Assembly (NCBI RefSeq): GCF_000498475.1
Contig: NZ_AVBI01000014.1
Span: 248,001-312,000, forward strand
Direction: 5' to 3'
Origin: Flavobacterium cauense R2A-7
GTDB lineage: Bacteria > Bacteroidota > Bacteroidia > Flavobacteriales > Flavobacteriaceae
Length of the DNA: 64,000 nucleotides
In this document: positions 1-8,903 of the stretch, piece after piece
Numbering within the stretch: the first letter of the stretch is position 1
Layout: the number at the start of each line of letters is the position of its first letter
The notes under the pieces: generated by a model
The model's database searches: none
What the model saw: only the letters and a program-made list of their open reading frames with translations
Told to the model about the DNA's origin: nothing
Position numbers and translations under genes: made by a program

Positions 1-297
1 ACGGGAACCCATATCCTGCATTTCTTTTGCACGGGTTTCGTTAACAGCTTCGGTTACAGTTGTAGCTTCCGATTCGTATTTTTTCATTTTATTTTGGTAC
101 TCAGTTACCATGGTTTTGTATTCGTTGTCGTAAGTCTCGCTTATTTTTTTAACCTGAGCCTGAGCGGTTTTCATTTCCGGCATTGTAGTCATCAATTCCT
201 GAACGTCGATGTGCGCCACTTTAGCCTGAGCCGACATTGTTTGATTAGCACCCATGAAAAGTGCGGCAGCGATAAGTAAAGTTTTTAATTGTTTCAT
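1..297 (-). CDS. OmpH/Skp-family periplasmic chaperone (partial, cut by window edge)
   Basis: The first 99 codons of a secreted OmpH-like protein are visible, and the 3' part lies outside the window. Residues 1-24 form a signal peptide (MKQLKTLLIAA… ending …SAQ). The segment AKVAHIDVQELMTTMP follows, which is the typical OmpH opening beta strand, and then a Lys/Glu-rich helix (AQAQVKKISETYDNEYK). Skp proteins are trimeric 'jellyfish' chaperones that hold unfolded outer-membrane proteins on their way to the BAM complex. The gene starts 23 nt after the stop of a second OmpH paralogue and is the last visible gene of the bamA operon. The family call is secure; the true length is unknown. Confidence 0.85.
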   Translation of the reverse strand, partial: MKQLKTLLIAAALFMGANQTMSAQAKVAHIDVQELMTTMPEMKTAQAQVKKISETYDNEYKTMVTEYQNKMKKYESEATTVTEAVNETRAKEMQDMGSR

Positions 298-320
298 TGT
301 TAAAATAGTTGTTAATGATT

Positions 321-1340
321 TTAATTTTTGTTTTCCTCTTTTTTCTTTTTCAAAGCTTCTTCTTTTTCTTTTTTAGCTTTTTCCCGGTCTTCTATTATTT
401 TTTTGCGTTTTTCATCCAGAATTTTTTTTCTTTCGTCAAGTAGTTTCTGGCGTTCTTCCACTGCGGTTTTACGTTTTTCTTCCGCGTCTGTTTTTTTCTT
501 TACCATTATGGAATCCGTTGCGGCTTTTTCAGCAGTTTTATTCGCAGCAACAGTATTTCCTTTTTCGTCTTTACTGTTTTCTTTTTTCCCGGCTTTATTT
601 TTTCGTTCTTCCAGTTGTTGTTTTCTGCGATCTTCTATGGCTTTTTTCTTTTCAGCAGCAGCCAGTTTTCGTTCTTCTGCCAATTTTTCTCTGGCGGCTT
701 TTTTCTCGTCAAGTTTTTTCTGTCTTTCAATCTGATCCGGATTTTCGGCTGCCATATCATCTAAAGCGTCCTGTTTTTCCTGTTCTTTTACCTGTTTTTT
801 AGACATCTGCTCTTTCTTTTGAGCTCTTACCAATACTCTTAAAACACGATCGCTAAGATCGAAGCGTTGTGCGGCAAAAAGCATGGTCATGTCGGAAGAC
901 TTGTCAAATACAAAATCGTATTTCTGTGCTTCGGCAATATCCTGAACGGCTGTAAAAACCTGATCCTGTATTGGTTTTATTAATGTAGCTTTCTGAATCA
1001 TCAGGTCGCCGTTGGGACCGAATCGTTTTTGCTGGTAATCCAATAAATCTTTTTCAAGGAACGCAATGGCTTCTTCTCTTTCTGCAATCAATTCTTTGGT
1101 TAGAAGAACCTTTTCGGTATTCAAATTATCTTTAAGCCTGTTGATTTCAGTTTTTTTAACCTCAATCTCCTGTTTCCAGACCTGTGCTTTTTGTTCGAGT
1201 TGGTTTTTTGCTTCGGCATAATCAGGAGCTTTCTCCAGAATATAGTCCATGTCGATGTATCCAACTTTTACCCCTTTACCTTGGGCATTAGCGGCTGAAA
1301 AAGCCAGAGCAACAAGTGCGATTAAAAAATATTTTCTCAT
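321..1340 (-). CDS. OmpH/Skp-family chaperone with a long Lys/Glu-rich C-terminal tail
   Basis: This is a 339-residue secreted protein. The start is placed at MRKYFLIALVALAF because this gives a clean signal peptide (cleavage after …ANAQ); upstream in-frame codons run into bamA. Residues about 23-185 are a normal OmpH/Skp domain (KVGYIDMDYILEKAPDY, a coiled coil, then YDFVFDKSSDMTMLFA). From about residue 195 to the end the sequence is almost purely Lys/Glu/Arg/Ala, predicted to be a very long charged helix. Skp itself is only about 160 residues, so this tail nearly doubles the protein. The gene lies 38 nt after bamA and 23 nt before another OmpH gene, consistent with a role in delivering outer-membrane proteins to BamA. 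The role of the tail is unknown. Confidence 0.85.
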   Translation of the reverse strand: MRKYFLIALVALAFSAANAQGKGVKVGYIDMDYILEKAPDYAEAKNQLEQKAQVWKQEIEVKKTEINRLKDNLNTEKVLLTKELIAEREEAIAFLEKDLLDYQQKRFGPNGDLMIQKATLIKPIQDQVFTAVQDIAEAQKYDFVFDKSSDMTMLFAAQRFDLSDRVLRVLVRAQKKEQMSKKQVKEQEKQDALDDMAAENPDQIERQKKLDEKKAAREKLAEERKLAAAEKKKAIEDRRKQQLEERKNKAGKKENSKDEKGNTVAANKTAEKAATDSIMVKKKTDAEEKRKTAVEERQKLLDERKKILDEKRKKIIEDREKAKKEKEEALKKKKEENKN

Positions 1341-1378
1341 AACGTTGATAAAGTTAATTTCAACTATCATGCCAAACT

Positions 1379-4045
1379 TTAAAATTGTTGGCCAATGATG
1401 AAATGGGTTTGCCATCCGCTTTTTTGGGTTTCGCCCGGAAGTGCATCAAATCCGTGGGCAAAGTCAATCCCTAATAAACCGAAAGCCGGCATAAATACTC
1501 TCAAACCAAATCCTGCCGAACGTTTTAAAGCAAACGGATTGTATCCTTTAAAGGAATCGTAGGATGCACCTCCTTCAACGAAGGTGAGGGCGTAAATTGA
1601 AGCGGATTGCGCCAATGTAATTGGGTAACGTAACTCCAATGAAAACTTATTGTAAATTGTTCCTCCTGTTTGTTGTCCTCGTTTTGGTCCTGATTCAATA
1701 ATTGGCGCTAAGGATTGATTCGGATAACCTCTTAACTGGATCATTTCACGACCGTCCATAGAGAAATTCGCCAATCCGTCTCCTCCTAAATAAAATCTTT
1801 CAAACGGTACCAGACCTCTGTCGCTGTTGTAAGCGCCCAAGAATCCGAATTCTCCCAATGAGCGTAAAACAAGCTTCTCGTATACTTTCGTATACCAATC
1901 TGCTTTGAATTTAATTTTATAATATTCTAACCAGTTAAAACGTTTTTGATCCACTTTAGCTGCGTCGGCAGCGGCTAAGTGATAATCGTTATTGGCTACA
2001 GCATTTCCGTTTTCATCCAAATACGTACCGGCAGGCACATAAGTACCATCAGTGGTTTGTTGATTTTGACTAGTTCTCAGTTTATTTTCCTCTAAGTTAC
2101 CTAAATTTTTGTAATCTACTCCATTCAGCAAAGAATATGGTAGTGTAAATTTACCCGTAACTGAAAATTCAGAACCGTAAGTAGGGTAAATTGGATTGAA
2201 ACCTTTACTGTTTCGGGATAAACCGATAGTGTAAGTAAGGTTACGTGATGAACCGTTTCCAAAGGTGAATAAACCGGAGAAATAATTGTTCAGGTCGTAA
2301 TATTGGAATGCTATGGATTGTGATAAGATGAAGTAATCGTCCGGCACCGTTAATTTTTTCGCAATTCCCATGGATATGGAAGTGATGTTGAAACTTTGGT
2401 TACGGGTTACGTCACGCGTTGAATAGTTGTATAAAAACTGTTTACTGTGTGATAAGGATGTAGAGAAACTCACCGGTTTCTTTCCTCCGAACCAAGGTTC
2501 TGAAAAAGAGATGCTATAGGTTTGGAAATAGGAACTTCCTTGTAAACGCAATGACATTTTTTGACCGTCACCCATAGGTAAAGGTTTGTAGGCGTCTTTC
2601 TTTAAAAGATTTCGAACTGAGAAGTTGTTGAACGAAAGCCCTAAAGTTCCAATAAATCCGCCACCGCCATAACCTCCTTGTAGTTCTACCTGGCTGGATC
2701 CTTTTTCTACCAGATTATAGTTGATGTCTACCGTACCATCGGCGCCATTTGGTTTTACATCCGGTTTCAAAGCTTCCGGATCGAAGAAACCTAACTGTCC
2801 TAATTCACGGATGCTTCGGATTACATTGTCCTTGCTCCATTTTTGACCCGGTTTTGTTCGTAATTCACGATATATTACGTAATCATTTGTTTTGTCATTT
2901 CCGGTAACTGTCACATTGTTAAAATAGGCGATGGGACCTTCGGTGACTCTGATTTCGAAATCGATAGTATCGTTAACGGTTTTAACTTCAACGGCATTAA
3001 TATTGGAGAACAAATAACCGTTGTTTTGATAAAGATTGGTTAAATCTTCACCGTCCGGTTTTGATTTGTCGGCAATGCGCTCCTGAAGGAGTTTTCCATT
3101 GTAAACGTCTCCTTTTTTAATACCCAATATCTGATCTAAAGCCTGATTGTTGTAAACCGTATTACCCAAATAACGGATGTCTCCAAAATAATATTTTCGC
3201 CCTTCTTCCAGGTTGATTTTGATGGCAACGGTATTTTTTTTGTCGTTGTAGGTTACGGTTTCATTTGTAATACGGGCATCACGAAAACCGTTTTCTTTGT
3301 ATTTGTCTACAATGGATGTTAAATCTTCGTTGTATTTTTCTTTTATGAATTTTGAGGATTTTATAATTCTCATCGGGTTCAGGAAGCCTTTTTTCTTGGT
3401 GTTGGCCATGGCACGTTTAAGCTTTCCGGTTTTTAATTCCGAGTTGCCTACGAACTCAATGCTTTTGACTTTTACCTTTTTACCACGATCTACATTCACA
3501 ACCATATTCACTCTGTTTTGAGTAGAATCGGGAATTGTATTGATGACTACTTTCGTATTATAGTATCCGTCTTTTTTATATTTGTTTTCGATGTAATTCT
3601 TAGTAGTGGTAAGGAGGTTTTCATTGACAACTTTATCCTTTTTAAGGTCATTGTCCTTAATCAGGTCGTCGATTTTTCCTTTTTTAACACCTTGAAATTT
3701 CACATCGTTAAGTTTTGGAAGTTCATTGATATTTAATTCCAGGTAAATACTATCGTTTTGAATTTTATCCACATAGAAGTTGATGTCGTTGAAAAGCCCC
3801 AGCTTCCATAGTTTTTTTATGGCGCTGCTGATTTCATCTCCGGGTACGGTTATGGATTGTCCTTTTTCAAGACCTGAAAATGTAATAATGGTTTGTTGAT
3901 TGTAAGTTATCTTACCGGTAACGTCTACATTTGCAAGAACATATTGTTTTCCGGCTTCCGGAATATTGGTATCTTGGGCGTTTACTGCGGAAATACTTCC
4001 TAAAAATATGATAGCAAAAACTAGTTTTATAGTTTTTTGAAACAT
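1379..4045 (-). CDS. bamA: Outer-membrane protein assembly factor BamA
   Basis: This is an 888-residue Omp85-family protein that inserts beta-barrel proteins into the outer membrane. The start MFQKTIKLVFAIIFL was chosen because it begins a signal peptide ending …NAQ; the longer reading frame overlaps uppS. About residues 25-450 are consecutive POTRA domains (for example VKVKSIEFVGNSELKTGKL, YYFGDIRYLGNTVY, AYFNNVTVTGN). The rest is the 16-strand barrel, with the Gly-rich GGYGGGGFIG first strand, an LRGY motif equivalent to the VRGF/Y lid-loop signature, and a C-terminal aromatic residue (FIIGQQF). It begins 7 nt after the uppS stop and is followed by two OmpH chaperone genes, the usual flavobacterial order. 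Confidence 0.95.
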   Translation of the reverse strand: MFQKTIKLVFAIIFLGSISAVNAQDTNIPEAGKQYVLANVDVTGKITYNQQTIITFSGLEKGQSITVPGDEISSAIKKLWKLGLFNDINFYVDKIQNDSIYLELNINELPKLNDVKFQGVKKGKIDDLIKDNDLKKDKVVNENLLTTTKNYIENKYKKDGYYNTKVVINTIPDSTQNRVNMVVNVDRGKKVKVKSIEFVGNSELKTGKLKRAMANTKKKGFLNPMRIIKSSKFIKEKYNEDLTSIVDKYKENGFRDARITNETVTYNDKKNTVAIKINLEEGRKYYFGDIRYLGNTVYNNQALDQILGIKKGDVYNGKLLQERIADKSKPDGEDLTNLYQNNGYLFSNINAVEVKTVNDTIDFEIRVTEGPIAYFNNVTVTGNDKTNDYVIYRELRTKPGQKWSKDNVIRSIRELGQLGFFDPEALKPDVKPNGADGTVDINYNLVEKGSSQVELQGGYGGGGFIGTLGLSFNNFSVRNLLKKDAYKPLPMGDGQKMSLRLQGSSYFQTYSISFSEPWFGGKKPVSFSTSLSHSKQFLYNYSTRDVTRNQSFNITSISMGIAKKLTVPDDYFILSQSIAFQYYDLNNYFSGLFTFGNGSSRNLTYTIGLSRNSKGFNPIYPTYGSEFSVTGKFTLPYSLLNGVDYKNLGNLEENKLRTSQNQQTTDGTYVPAGTYLDENGNAVANNDYHLAAADAAKVDQKRFNWLEYYKIKFKADWYTKVYEKLVLRSLGEFGFLGAYNSDRGLVPFERFYLGGDGLANFSMDGREMIQLRGYPNQSLAPIIESGPKRGQQTGGTIYNKFSLELRYPITLAQSASIYALTFVEGGASYDSFKGYNPFALKRSAGFGLRVFMPAFGLLGIDFAHGFDALPGETQKSGWQTHFIIGQQF

Positions 4046-4052
4046 TCTGAAA

Positions 4053-4793
4053 TTATTTAATTTGTTCACTTGTTTTTCCAAATCTTCGTTCTCTTTTTTG
4101 GTAACTGATAATTGCGTCATATAAATCTTTTTCTCTAAAGTCAGGCCATAATACATCCGTAAAATAGAACTCGGCGTAAGCGATTTGCCATAGCAAAAAG
4201 TTGCTGATACGGTGCTCGCCACTGGTTCTGATTACTAAATCTACATCGGGCAGATTGTGCGTGTAAAGATGCTGATTAATAATTGATTCATCAATATCAG
4301 TAATTGAAATTATATTATTTTTAACTTTATCGCTGATGTTTTTAATGGCAGTAACAATTTCCTCTCGGGAACCGTAGCTTAAGGCCAGCGTTAAAGTCAT
4401 TCGTTTATTGTCTTTTGTTTTTTCGATAACCTCCATTAATTCTTTTTTGACAGAGCCAGGAAGATTGTCCAGATTGCCGATGGAATTCAGTCGGATGTCG
4501 TTGTTCTGGAGTGTCTTCAGTTCTCCTTTTAAAGAGGATATCAACAATTTCATTAAGGTATCCACTTCCAGTTTGGGGCGGTTCCAGTTTTCGGTGGAAA
4601 AAGCATAAAGAGTAAGATTTTCGATACCTAATTTTGCACAGGCTTCTACTACAATCCGAACAGATTTGGTGCCTTTTTCATGACCAAACGCTCGGAGCAT
4701 TCCTTTTTGTTTTGCCCAACGGCCATTACCATCCATGATGATTGCCAGATGCTTGGGTAAATTGTCTTTATTTATATTTTCAGTCACACTCAT
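4053..4793 (-). CDS. uppS: Isoprenyl transferase (undecaprenyl diphosphate synthase)
   Basis: This 246-residue cis-prenyltransferase condenses isopentenyl diphosphate onto farnesyl diphosphate to make the C55 lipid carrier for peptidoglycan and O-antigen. The signature HLAIIMDGNGRWAKQ includes the catalytic Asp21. The C-terminal motif DLVIRTSGEHRISNFLLWQ and the segment AEFYFTDVLWPDF are typical of UppS. The start at MSVTEN lies 2 nt after the porG stop; an in-frame ATG seven codons upstream would overlap porG and is less likely. The gene sits inside an envelope-biogenesis operon between porG and bamA, so lipid carrier supply and barrel insertion are co-transcribed. Length and motifs are normal. 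Confidence 0.96.
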   Translation of the reverse strand: MSVTENINKDNLPKHLAIIMDGNGRWAKQKGMLRAFGHEKGTKSVRIVVEACAKLGIENLTLYAFSTENWNRPKLEVDTLMKLLISSLKGELKTLQNNDIRLNSIGNLDNLPGSVKKELMEVIEKTKDNKRMTLTLALSYGSREEIVTAIKNISDKVKNNIISITDIDESIINQHLYTHNLPDVDLVIRTSGEHRISNFLLWQIAYAEFYFTDVLWPDFREKDLYDAIISYQKRERRFGKTSEQIK

Positions 4794-4795
4794 TT

Positions 4796-5479
4796 TTATT
4801 CTGCGCAGTAACAAGGGTTTTGTCCGAAGGTATACGTAAGGGTCACCCCCGTAAATACATACCAGTCATTACTGTTTAAATTTCCAAATTTTAAAGAAGC
4901 AAAATCGTTGTTTTTCGGATTGCTTCCATCTAAATTATCTGTAAAACTATATCTAACACCACTTTCCAGACCTAATACGAATTTGTCTGCAATGCGGGTT
5001 TTTAGACCCAAGGTCATTGGAATGGCCAATGAATAGCTGCTTTTGTCAATCTTCGTCTGTCCGTCCAGAACATACAATTCATCGTAACGGAGAAAACTCA
5101 GTCCGGTATGTACGTAAGGGGTGAATTGTACACCGCTTTCGTGCAGGTTGAAATCAAAAAAATTAAATTCCAGCCCTGCTGAAAGTTCTTTGATTTCATT
5201 CTCAAACCGATAGCCTCTCTTTTCTCTTGACGGGGCATCCGAGTCCAAATCGTTGGATGTTATTTTTGCCTGAGTATAAGAAAATCGGTAAGAATGTCTT
5301 ATACTCCGGTTCCATTTGTACAAAATTCCGAAGCTTAAATCCTTAGGAGCAATGTATGTCGTGGGACCTACATCGCCAATGTAATTGCTTCCTCCTAAAA
5401 AAATACCCAATTCATTAATTTGAGCATTGGCTGAAATGCCGACCAGAAGAAAGAAAATTGCTGTAAAGATTCTCTTCAT
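4796..5479 (-). CDS. porG: PorG-like type IX secretion outer-membrane protein (DUF6089)
   Basis: This is a 227-residue secreted beta-barrel protein with a signal peptide at residues 1-19 (…SANA/QIN) and alternating aromatic/hydrophobic strands throughout. The opening ELGIFLGGSNYIGDVG and the ending TYTFGQNPCYCAE match the PorG/DUF6089 family as I recall it. PorG is an outer-membrane component of the type IX secretion system, linked to the PorK/PorN ring in Porphyromonas. The start is fixed by the signal peptide, and a 150-nt gap separates it from nadK. It is tightly linked to uppS (2 nt) and, through it, to bamA. No other T9SS core gene is in the window. Confidence is high for the family and moderate for the exact role. 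Confidence 0.8.
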   Translation of the reverse strand: MKRIFTAIFFLLVGISANAQINELGIFLGGSNYIGDVGPTTYIAPKDLSFGILYKWNRSIRHSYRFSYTQAKITSNDLDSDAPSREKRGYRFENEIKELSAGLEFNFFDFNLHESGVQFTPYVHTGLSFLRYDELYVLDGQTKIDKSSYSLAIPMTLGLKTRIADKFVLGLESGVRYSFTDNLDGSNPKNNDFASLKFGNLNSNDWYVFTGVTLTYTFGQNPCYCAE

Positions 5480-5629
5480 TTTGTTAAAATAGTGTGCAAA
5501 TATAACAATATTGATTTCTAAACCGCTTTTATTGTTACATTTTCACAGGGTTAAAAGTAATAAAACTGTAAATAGTCTTTACCTAACGGAATTTGCAGGG
5601 GTTGTAGTATGTTTGGGGGCTAATTTTGT

Positions 5630-6514
5630 CTAGTTGCGTTTGTCTTCTCCCCAAAGTAATTTGTTTCGCAGGGTTTTTAGGAAACCTTCTTCGGGAAAAT
5701 CAACCATATTTATGGTAAAAGGTGCTTTTTTGATGTGAATTTCATTCTCGTTTTCAATGGCTTTGGTGCCCGAGTCCAGGGAAACCAAAAATTGGGGTTC
5801 ACGACCGGATACCTTTAGTTTTATTTCCGTTTCGTCGCAAATTACCAAAGGGCGTACGTTTAAATTGTGTGGTGCAATAGGGGTAATGACCAAACATTTC
5901 GATTCGGGGGTGATTACCGGTCCGCCACAACTTAAATTATAGCCGGTGGATCCTGTCGGAGTGGAAATAATCAAGCCGTCTGCCCAAAAAGAGGTAAGGT
6001 ATTCACCGTTCAAACACGTTTCTATGGTTATCATGGAAGTAGTGTTTTTTCGGGAAACCGTAATTTCGTTTAAGGCAAAATTCAAATCAAAGATATCGCA
6101 TGGATCCGGATAACATTCTAAACTGAGTAGCGTTCTTTGCGACAGTTTGTAATTGCCGTTGAATAAAAACGGTAGTAATTTTTCAATGGATTCCTGTTGT
6201 ACATTGGCTAAAAAACCCAGTCTCCCGGCATTGATGCCTACGATAGGGATGTTTTTGCTTTTAACAAAAGTGGCTGCACGAAGCATGGTACCGTCGCCGC
6301 CGATACTGATGAAAAAATCGAAACTCTCGTTCAGTTCTGTGTGATTGGAAAACGTAGGGATTTCTTTTTCGAAAACGTTATTCTCGGACAAAATCGCATG
6401 ATAATTAGCTTCGAAAACAACTTCTGCGTTGTTTTTTTGGGTCACTGTCAAAATTCTATCAATAATGGTTTTGGTGTTTTGCTGATAGGTTTGTCCGTAA
6501 ATCGCTAACTTCAT
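5630..6514 (-). CDS. nadK: NAD kinase
   Basis: This 294-residue enzyme phosphorylates NAD+ to NADP+ with ATP or polyphosphate in the cytoplasm. The diacylglycerol-kinase-like GGDG motif is at residues 72-75 (SIGGDGTMLRAATF). The second conserved block ALNEITVSRKN and the Gly-rich loop STPTGSTGYNLSCGGP are also present. The length is typical of bacterial NadK. It lies 15 nt downstream of the CBS-domain gene and 150 nt upstream of porG, so it is probably the second gene of the operon. The order CBS protein, nadK, porG, uppS, bamA is, to my knowledge, common in flavobacteria. Confidence 0.95.
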   Translation of the reverse strand: MKLAIYGQTYQQNTKTIIDRILTVTQKNNAEVVFEANYHAILSENNVFEKEIPTFSNHTELNESFDFFISIGGDGTMLRAATFVKSKNIPIVGINAGRLGFLANVQQESIEKLLPFLFNGNYKLSQRTLLSLECYPDPCDIFDLNFALNEITVSRKNTTSMITIETCLNGEYLTSFWADGLIISTPTGSTGYNLSCGGPVITPESKCLVITPIAPHNLNVRPLVICDETEIKLKVSGREPQFLVSLDSGTKAIENENEIHIKKAPFTINMVDFPEEGFLKTLRNKLLWGEDKRN

Positions 6515-6529
6515 ACCGTATTTTTCAAT

Positions 6530-7189
6530 TTATATGTTTAAATATTTATCAAGGTAATCCGAACGGTCTTTGAGGTTGTTCAGATAAGCGTCTTCCTGAT
6601 GCTCGCTAATGATTTCATAATTATAACGACGGAAAGTCTGGATGATTTCATTCATTCCGCCAAGGCTTAGTTTTACAGTCACCTGAATTTTTTCCAAATC
6701 GGAATAGGAGATGAAAAGTCCCAGTAAACGGGCACCATTACTTTCCACAATTTGAGTGATTTCACTCATTTTATAGTCTTTTACGGCTTTTTCCACTACA
6801 AGTACACCGCCGTCTTCCTTTAAAAAAGGGGTTTCGTGAAAACATTTGATGATGTCGGCCATTTCATAGTACCCGACATACGCATTGGTTTCGTCCAGAA
6901 CGGGAATCACATTGGTTTCGTTTTTGGCAAACACTTCCAGAACATCCAGCCAATTCGTTGTTTTTCTTACGAAGAAACGTTCGAATGTATAACGAAATTC
7001 GCCAATTTTCCGGTCGCTGTCCAGCAGTTCCACATCTTCGGCACTGGCACAGCCAATGTAAACACCGTCTTCCAAAACCGGAAAGTGGCTGTAAGGGAAC
7101 TCCAGAAATAAATCCTGCGCCACTTCAATGGTATCCTGAATGAGAATCGGTTCTACCTCTTTGTTGATATATTCTGTAATTTCAGTCAT
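6530..7189 (-). CDS. CBS-domain protein
   Basis: This is a 219-residue cytoplasmic protein. The first about 125 residues form a CBS pair (for example FPYSHFPVLEDGVYIGCASAED and TNVIPVLDETNAYVGYYEMADI), the module that binds adenine nucleotides and regulates partner proteins. The C-terminal about 90 residues (YKMSEITQIVESNGARLLGLF … VTVKLSLGGMNEIIQTFRRY) look like an ACT-type beta-alpha-beta fold. No catalytic motif is visible. It is the first gene of the nadK-porG-uppS-bamA operon and is divergent from pdxJ. A ligand-sensing role coupled to NadK is possible but is only inference from position. Confidence 0.85.
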   Translation of the reverse strand: MTEITEYINKEVEPILIQDTIEVAQDLFLEFPYSHFPVLEDGVYIGCASAEDVELLDSDRKIGEFRYTFERFFVRKTTNWLDVLEVFAKNETNVIPVLDETNAYVGYYEMADIIKCFHETPFLKEDGGVLVVEKAVKDYKMSEITQIVESNGARLLGLFISYSDLEKIQVTVKLSLGGMNEIIQTFRRYNYEIISEHQEDAYLNNLKDRSDYLDKYLNI

Positions 7190-7255
7190 GATGTAAAATT
7201 GAAATCGACTGCAAAATAATCAAAAAATAGGACATTCTACCTTAATTTAACTTTG

Positions 7256-7263
7256 TATTTTTG
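7256..7263 (+). promoter_or_regulatory. Candidate -7 box for pdxJ
   Basis: TATTTTTG matches the Bacteroidota -7 consensus TAnnTTTG and lies 18 nt upstream of the chosen pdxJ ATG. No TTG (-33) is visible at the usual 17-19 nt spacing. If it is real, the transcript leader is short and an alternative TTG start at 7261 is excluded. Confidence 0.45.
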
Positions 7264-7281
7264 TGGGAAAATCATTTTCTT

Positions 7282-7995
7282 ATGACTAAATTATCCGTAA
7301 ACATAAATAAAATCGCCACACTGAGAAATTCCAGAGGGGGTAACGTGCCTGATTTGTTACAGGTTGCCAAAGATATTCAGCGTTTTGGAGCTGAAGGAAT
7401 CACAGTGCATCCAAGACCTGATGAAAGACATATCCGTTACCAAGATGCCAGGGATTTGGTTTCGGTTGTTTATACGGAATATAATATAGAGGGCAACCCG
7501 CAACACAATTTTATTGATTTGGTATTGGAGTGTAAACCAACGCAGGTAACTTTGGTTCCAGATGCTATTGGCGCACTAACTTCGAATGCAGGTTGGGACA
7601 CCGTAAAAAATCAATCGTATCTGAAAGAAGTTATTGCCGAATTTAAAAGCAACGGTATCCGAACTTCCATTTTTGTGGACCCGGTTCTGCAGATGATAGA
7701 AGGGGCTAAGGCGACCGGTACCGACAGAATTGAACTCTACACCGAAGAATTTGCACATCAGTATGGATTGGGAAATAAAAAAGGCATCGAACCTTATGTG
7801 GCAGCTGCGGTTTTAGCGAATGAATTGGGGTTAGGGATTAATGCCGGTCACGATTTGAGTCTGGATAACATCAAATTCTTTAAAGATAACATTCCGGGAC
7901 TTTTGGAAGTTTCCATCGGGCATGCCCTGATTTCGGAATCGCTGTATCTTGGCTTGGAAAATGTAGTTAACATGTACCTGCAACGCTTAAAATAA
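7282..7995 (+). CDS. pdxJ: Pyridoxine 5'-phosphate synthase PdxJ
   Basis: This 237-residue TIM-barrel enzyme condenses 3-amino-2-oxopropyl phosphate with deoxyxylulose 5-phosphate to form pyridoxine 5'-phosphate, the last ring-closing step of DXP-dependent vitamin B6 synthesis. Signatures: LSVNINKIATLRNSRGG at the N terminus, the phosphate-binding ITVHPRPDERHIRYQDAR loop, and AGHDLSLDNI near the end. The ATG at 7282 was preferred over an upstream in-frame TTG because PdxJ proteins begin with this strand. The stop overlaps the start of the next gene (TAATG), so the two are translationally coupled. It diverges from the CBS-domain gene. Confidence 0.95.
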   Translation: MTKLSVNINKIATLRNSRGGNVPDLLQVAKDIQRFGAEGITVHPRPDERHIRYQDARDLVSVVYTEYNIEGNPQHNFIDLVLECKPTQVTLVPDAIGALTSNAGWDTVKNQSYLKEVIAEFKSNGIRTSIFVDPVLQMIEGAKATGTDRIELYTEEFAHQYGLGNKKGIEPYVAAAVLANELGLGINAGHDLSLDNIKFFKDNIPGLLEVSIGHALISESLYLGLENVVNMYLQRLK

Positions 7996-8762
7996 TGGAG
8001 CTGTATTCGAGAATAGAAGGGGAAGGTAAGCCACTGTTGATTATTCATGGCTTTCTGGGAATGTCGGATAACTGGAAAACCTTAGGCAGTCAGTTTGCCT
8101 TGCAAGGGTTTCAGGTGCATTTGCTTGACATGCGCAACCATGGAAAAAGTCCGCACAGTGAAGATTTTACCTATGCAGCAATGGTTCAGGATGTTTATGA
8201 ATATTGTGCGCAACATCATTTGGAAAGTGTAAATCTTATCGGGCACTCGATGGGGGGTAAAATCGCAATGTTGTTTGCAACAACTTATCCTGAAAAAGTG
8301 GAAAAATTGGTTGTAGCGGATATTGGTCCGAAATACTACGCGCCGCATCATCAGACGATTTTGGCCGGCTTGAACGCGATTGATTTTTCCAAGCAGCCCA
8401 GCAGGGCAAATGTGGAAGAAACACTCTCCTTATATATTAAGGATTTTGGTACCCGACAGTTTTTACTGAAGAATCTTTATTGGGTTGAACCCGGTCAGTT
8501 AAGTTTTAGGTTCAATCTCGACGTTTTTAATCGAAAAATTGAAACGATAGGAAACGCGCTTCCATTTGAAAATCATTTCGATAAGTCCACACTTTTTCTT
8601 CGGGGTGATAAATCCGATTACATATTGGATTCCGACTTTGAAACGATTCGTCATCATTTTCCGGATGCGGAAATTCGGACAGTTAAAAATGCTGGACACT
8701 GGCTGCATGCTGAAAACCCGGGAGATTTTTATGAAATGGTTTTAGATTATCTGAAAAAATAA
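7995..8762 (+). CDS. Alpha/beta-hydrolase (YbfF-like esterase)
   Basis: This is a 255-residue cytoplasmic alpha/beta-hydrolase. The oxyanion motif HGF is at 18-20, the nucleophile elbow GHSMGG has Ser85, the acid is probably Asp205 or Asp208 (LRGDKSDYI), and His235 is in NAGHWLHAE. LLDMRNHGKSPH at about 43-54 is the typical YbfF-type strand-loop. The substrate is not predictable; related proteins hydrolyse short acyl esters or acyl-CoA. The ATG overlaps the pdxJ stop by one base, so expression is coupled to pdxJ, though a functional link to vitamin B6 is not established. All catalytic residues are present. Confidence 0.9.
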   Translation: MELYSRIEGEGKPLLIIHGFLGMSDNWKTLGSQFALQGFQVHLLDMRNHGKSPHSEDFTYAAMVQDVYEYCAQHHLESVNLIGHSMGGKIAMLFATTYPEKVEKLVVADIGPKYYAPHHQTILAGLNAIDFSKQPSRANVEETLSLYIKDFGTRQFLLKNLYWVEPGQLSFRFNLDVFNRKIETIGNALPFENHFDKSTLFLRGDKSDYILDSDFETIRHHFPDAEIRTVKNAGHWLHAENPGDFYEMVLDYLKK

Positions 8763-8824
8763 TTCACGAAACTCGGACGGTTTTAAGAAAATATTATGAT
8801 TGCATAACATTTTTCTTAAAAAAA

Positions 8825-8854
8825 TTGTAAAATCCATATTTTGTTATAAATTTG
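8825..8854 (+). promoter_or_regulatory. Promoter of the FadL/GDSL operon
   Basis: TTG at 8825-8827, a 19-nt spacer and TAAATTTG at 8847-8854 match the Bacteroidota sigma consensus (TTG-N17-19-TAnnTTTG) in both parts. It lies about 50 nt upstream of the porin start codon. This is the best full promoter match I found in the window. Confidence 0.65.
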
Positions 8855-8903
8855 GGTTGATGTTTTATAAAAACGGATAAAAAAACTAACACATTTTAAC
8901 ACT

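Noticed and set aside
328..735. Long plus-strand ORFs opposite the OmpH paralogue (Phe/Ser-rich)
   Set aside because: They are the antisense of the Lys/Glu-rich tail (AAR/GAA codons read as TTY), with no signal or family match.
4046..4222. N-terminal extension of BamA upstream of MFQKTIK
   Set aside because: It overlaps uppS in another frame and precedes a complete signal peptide.
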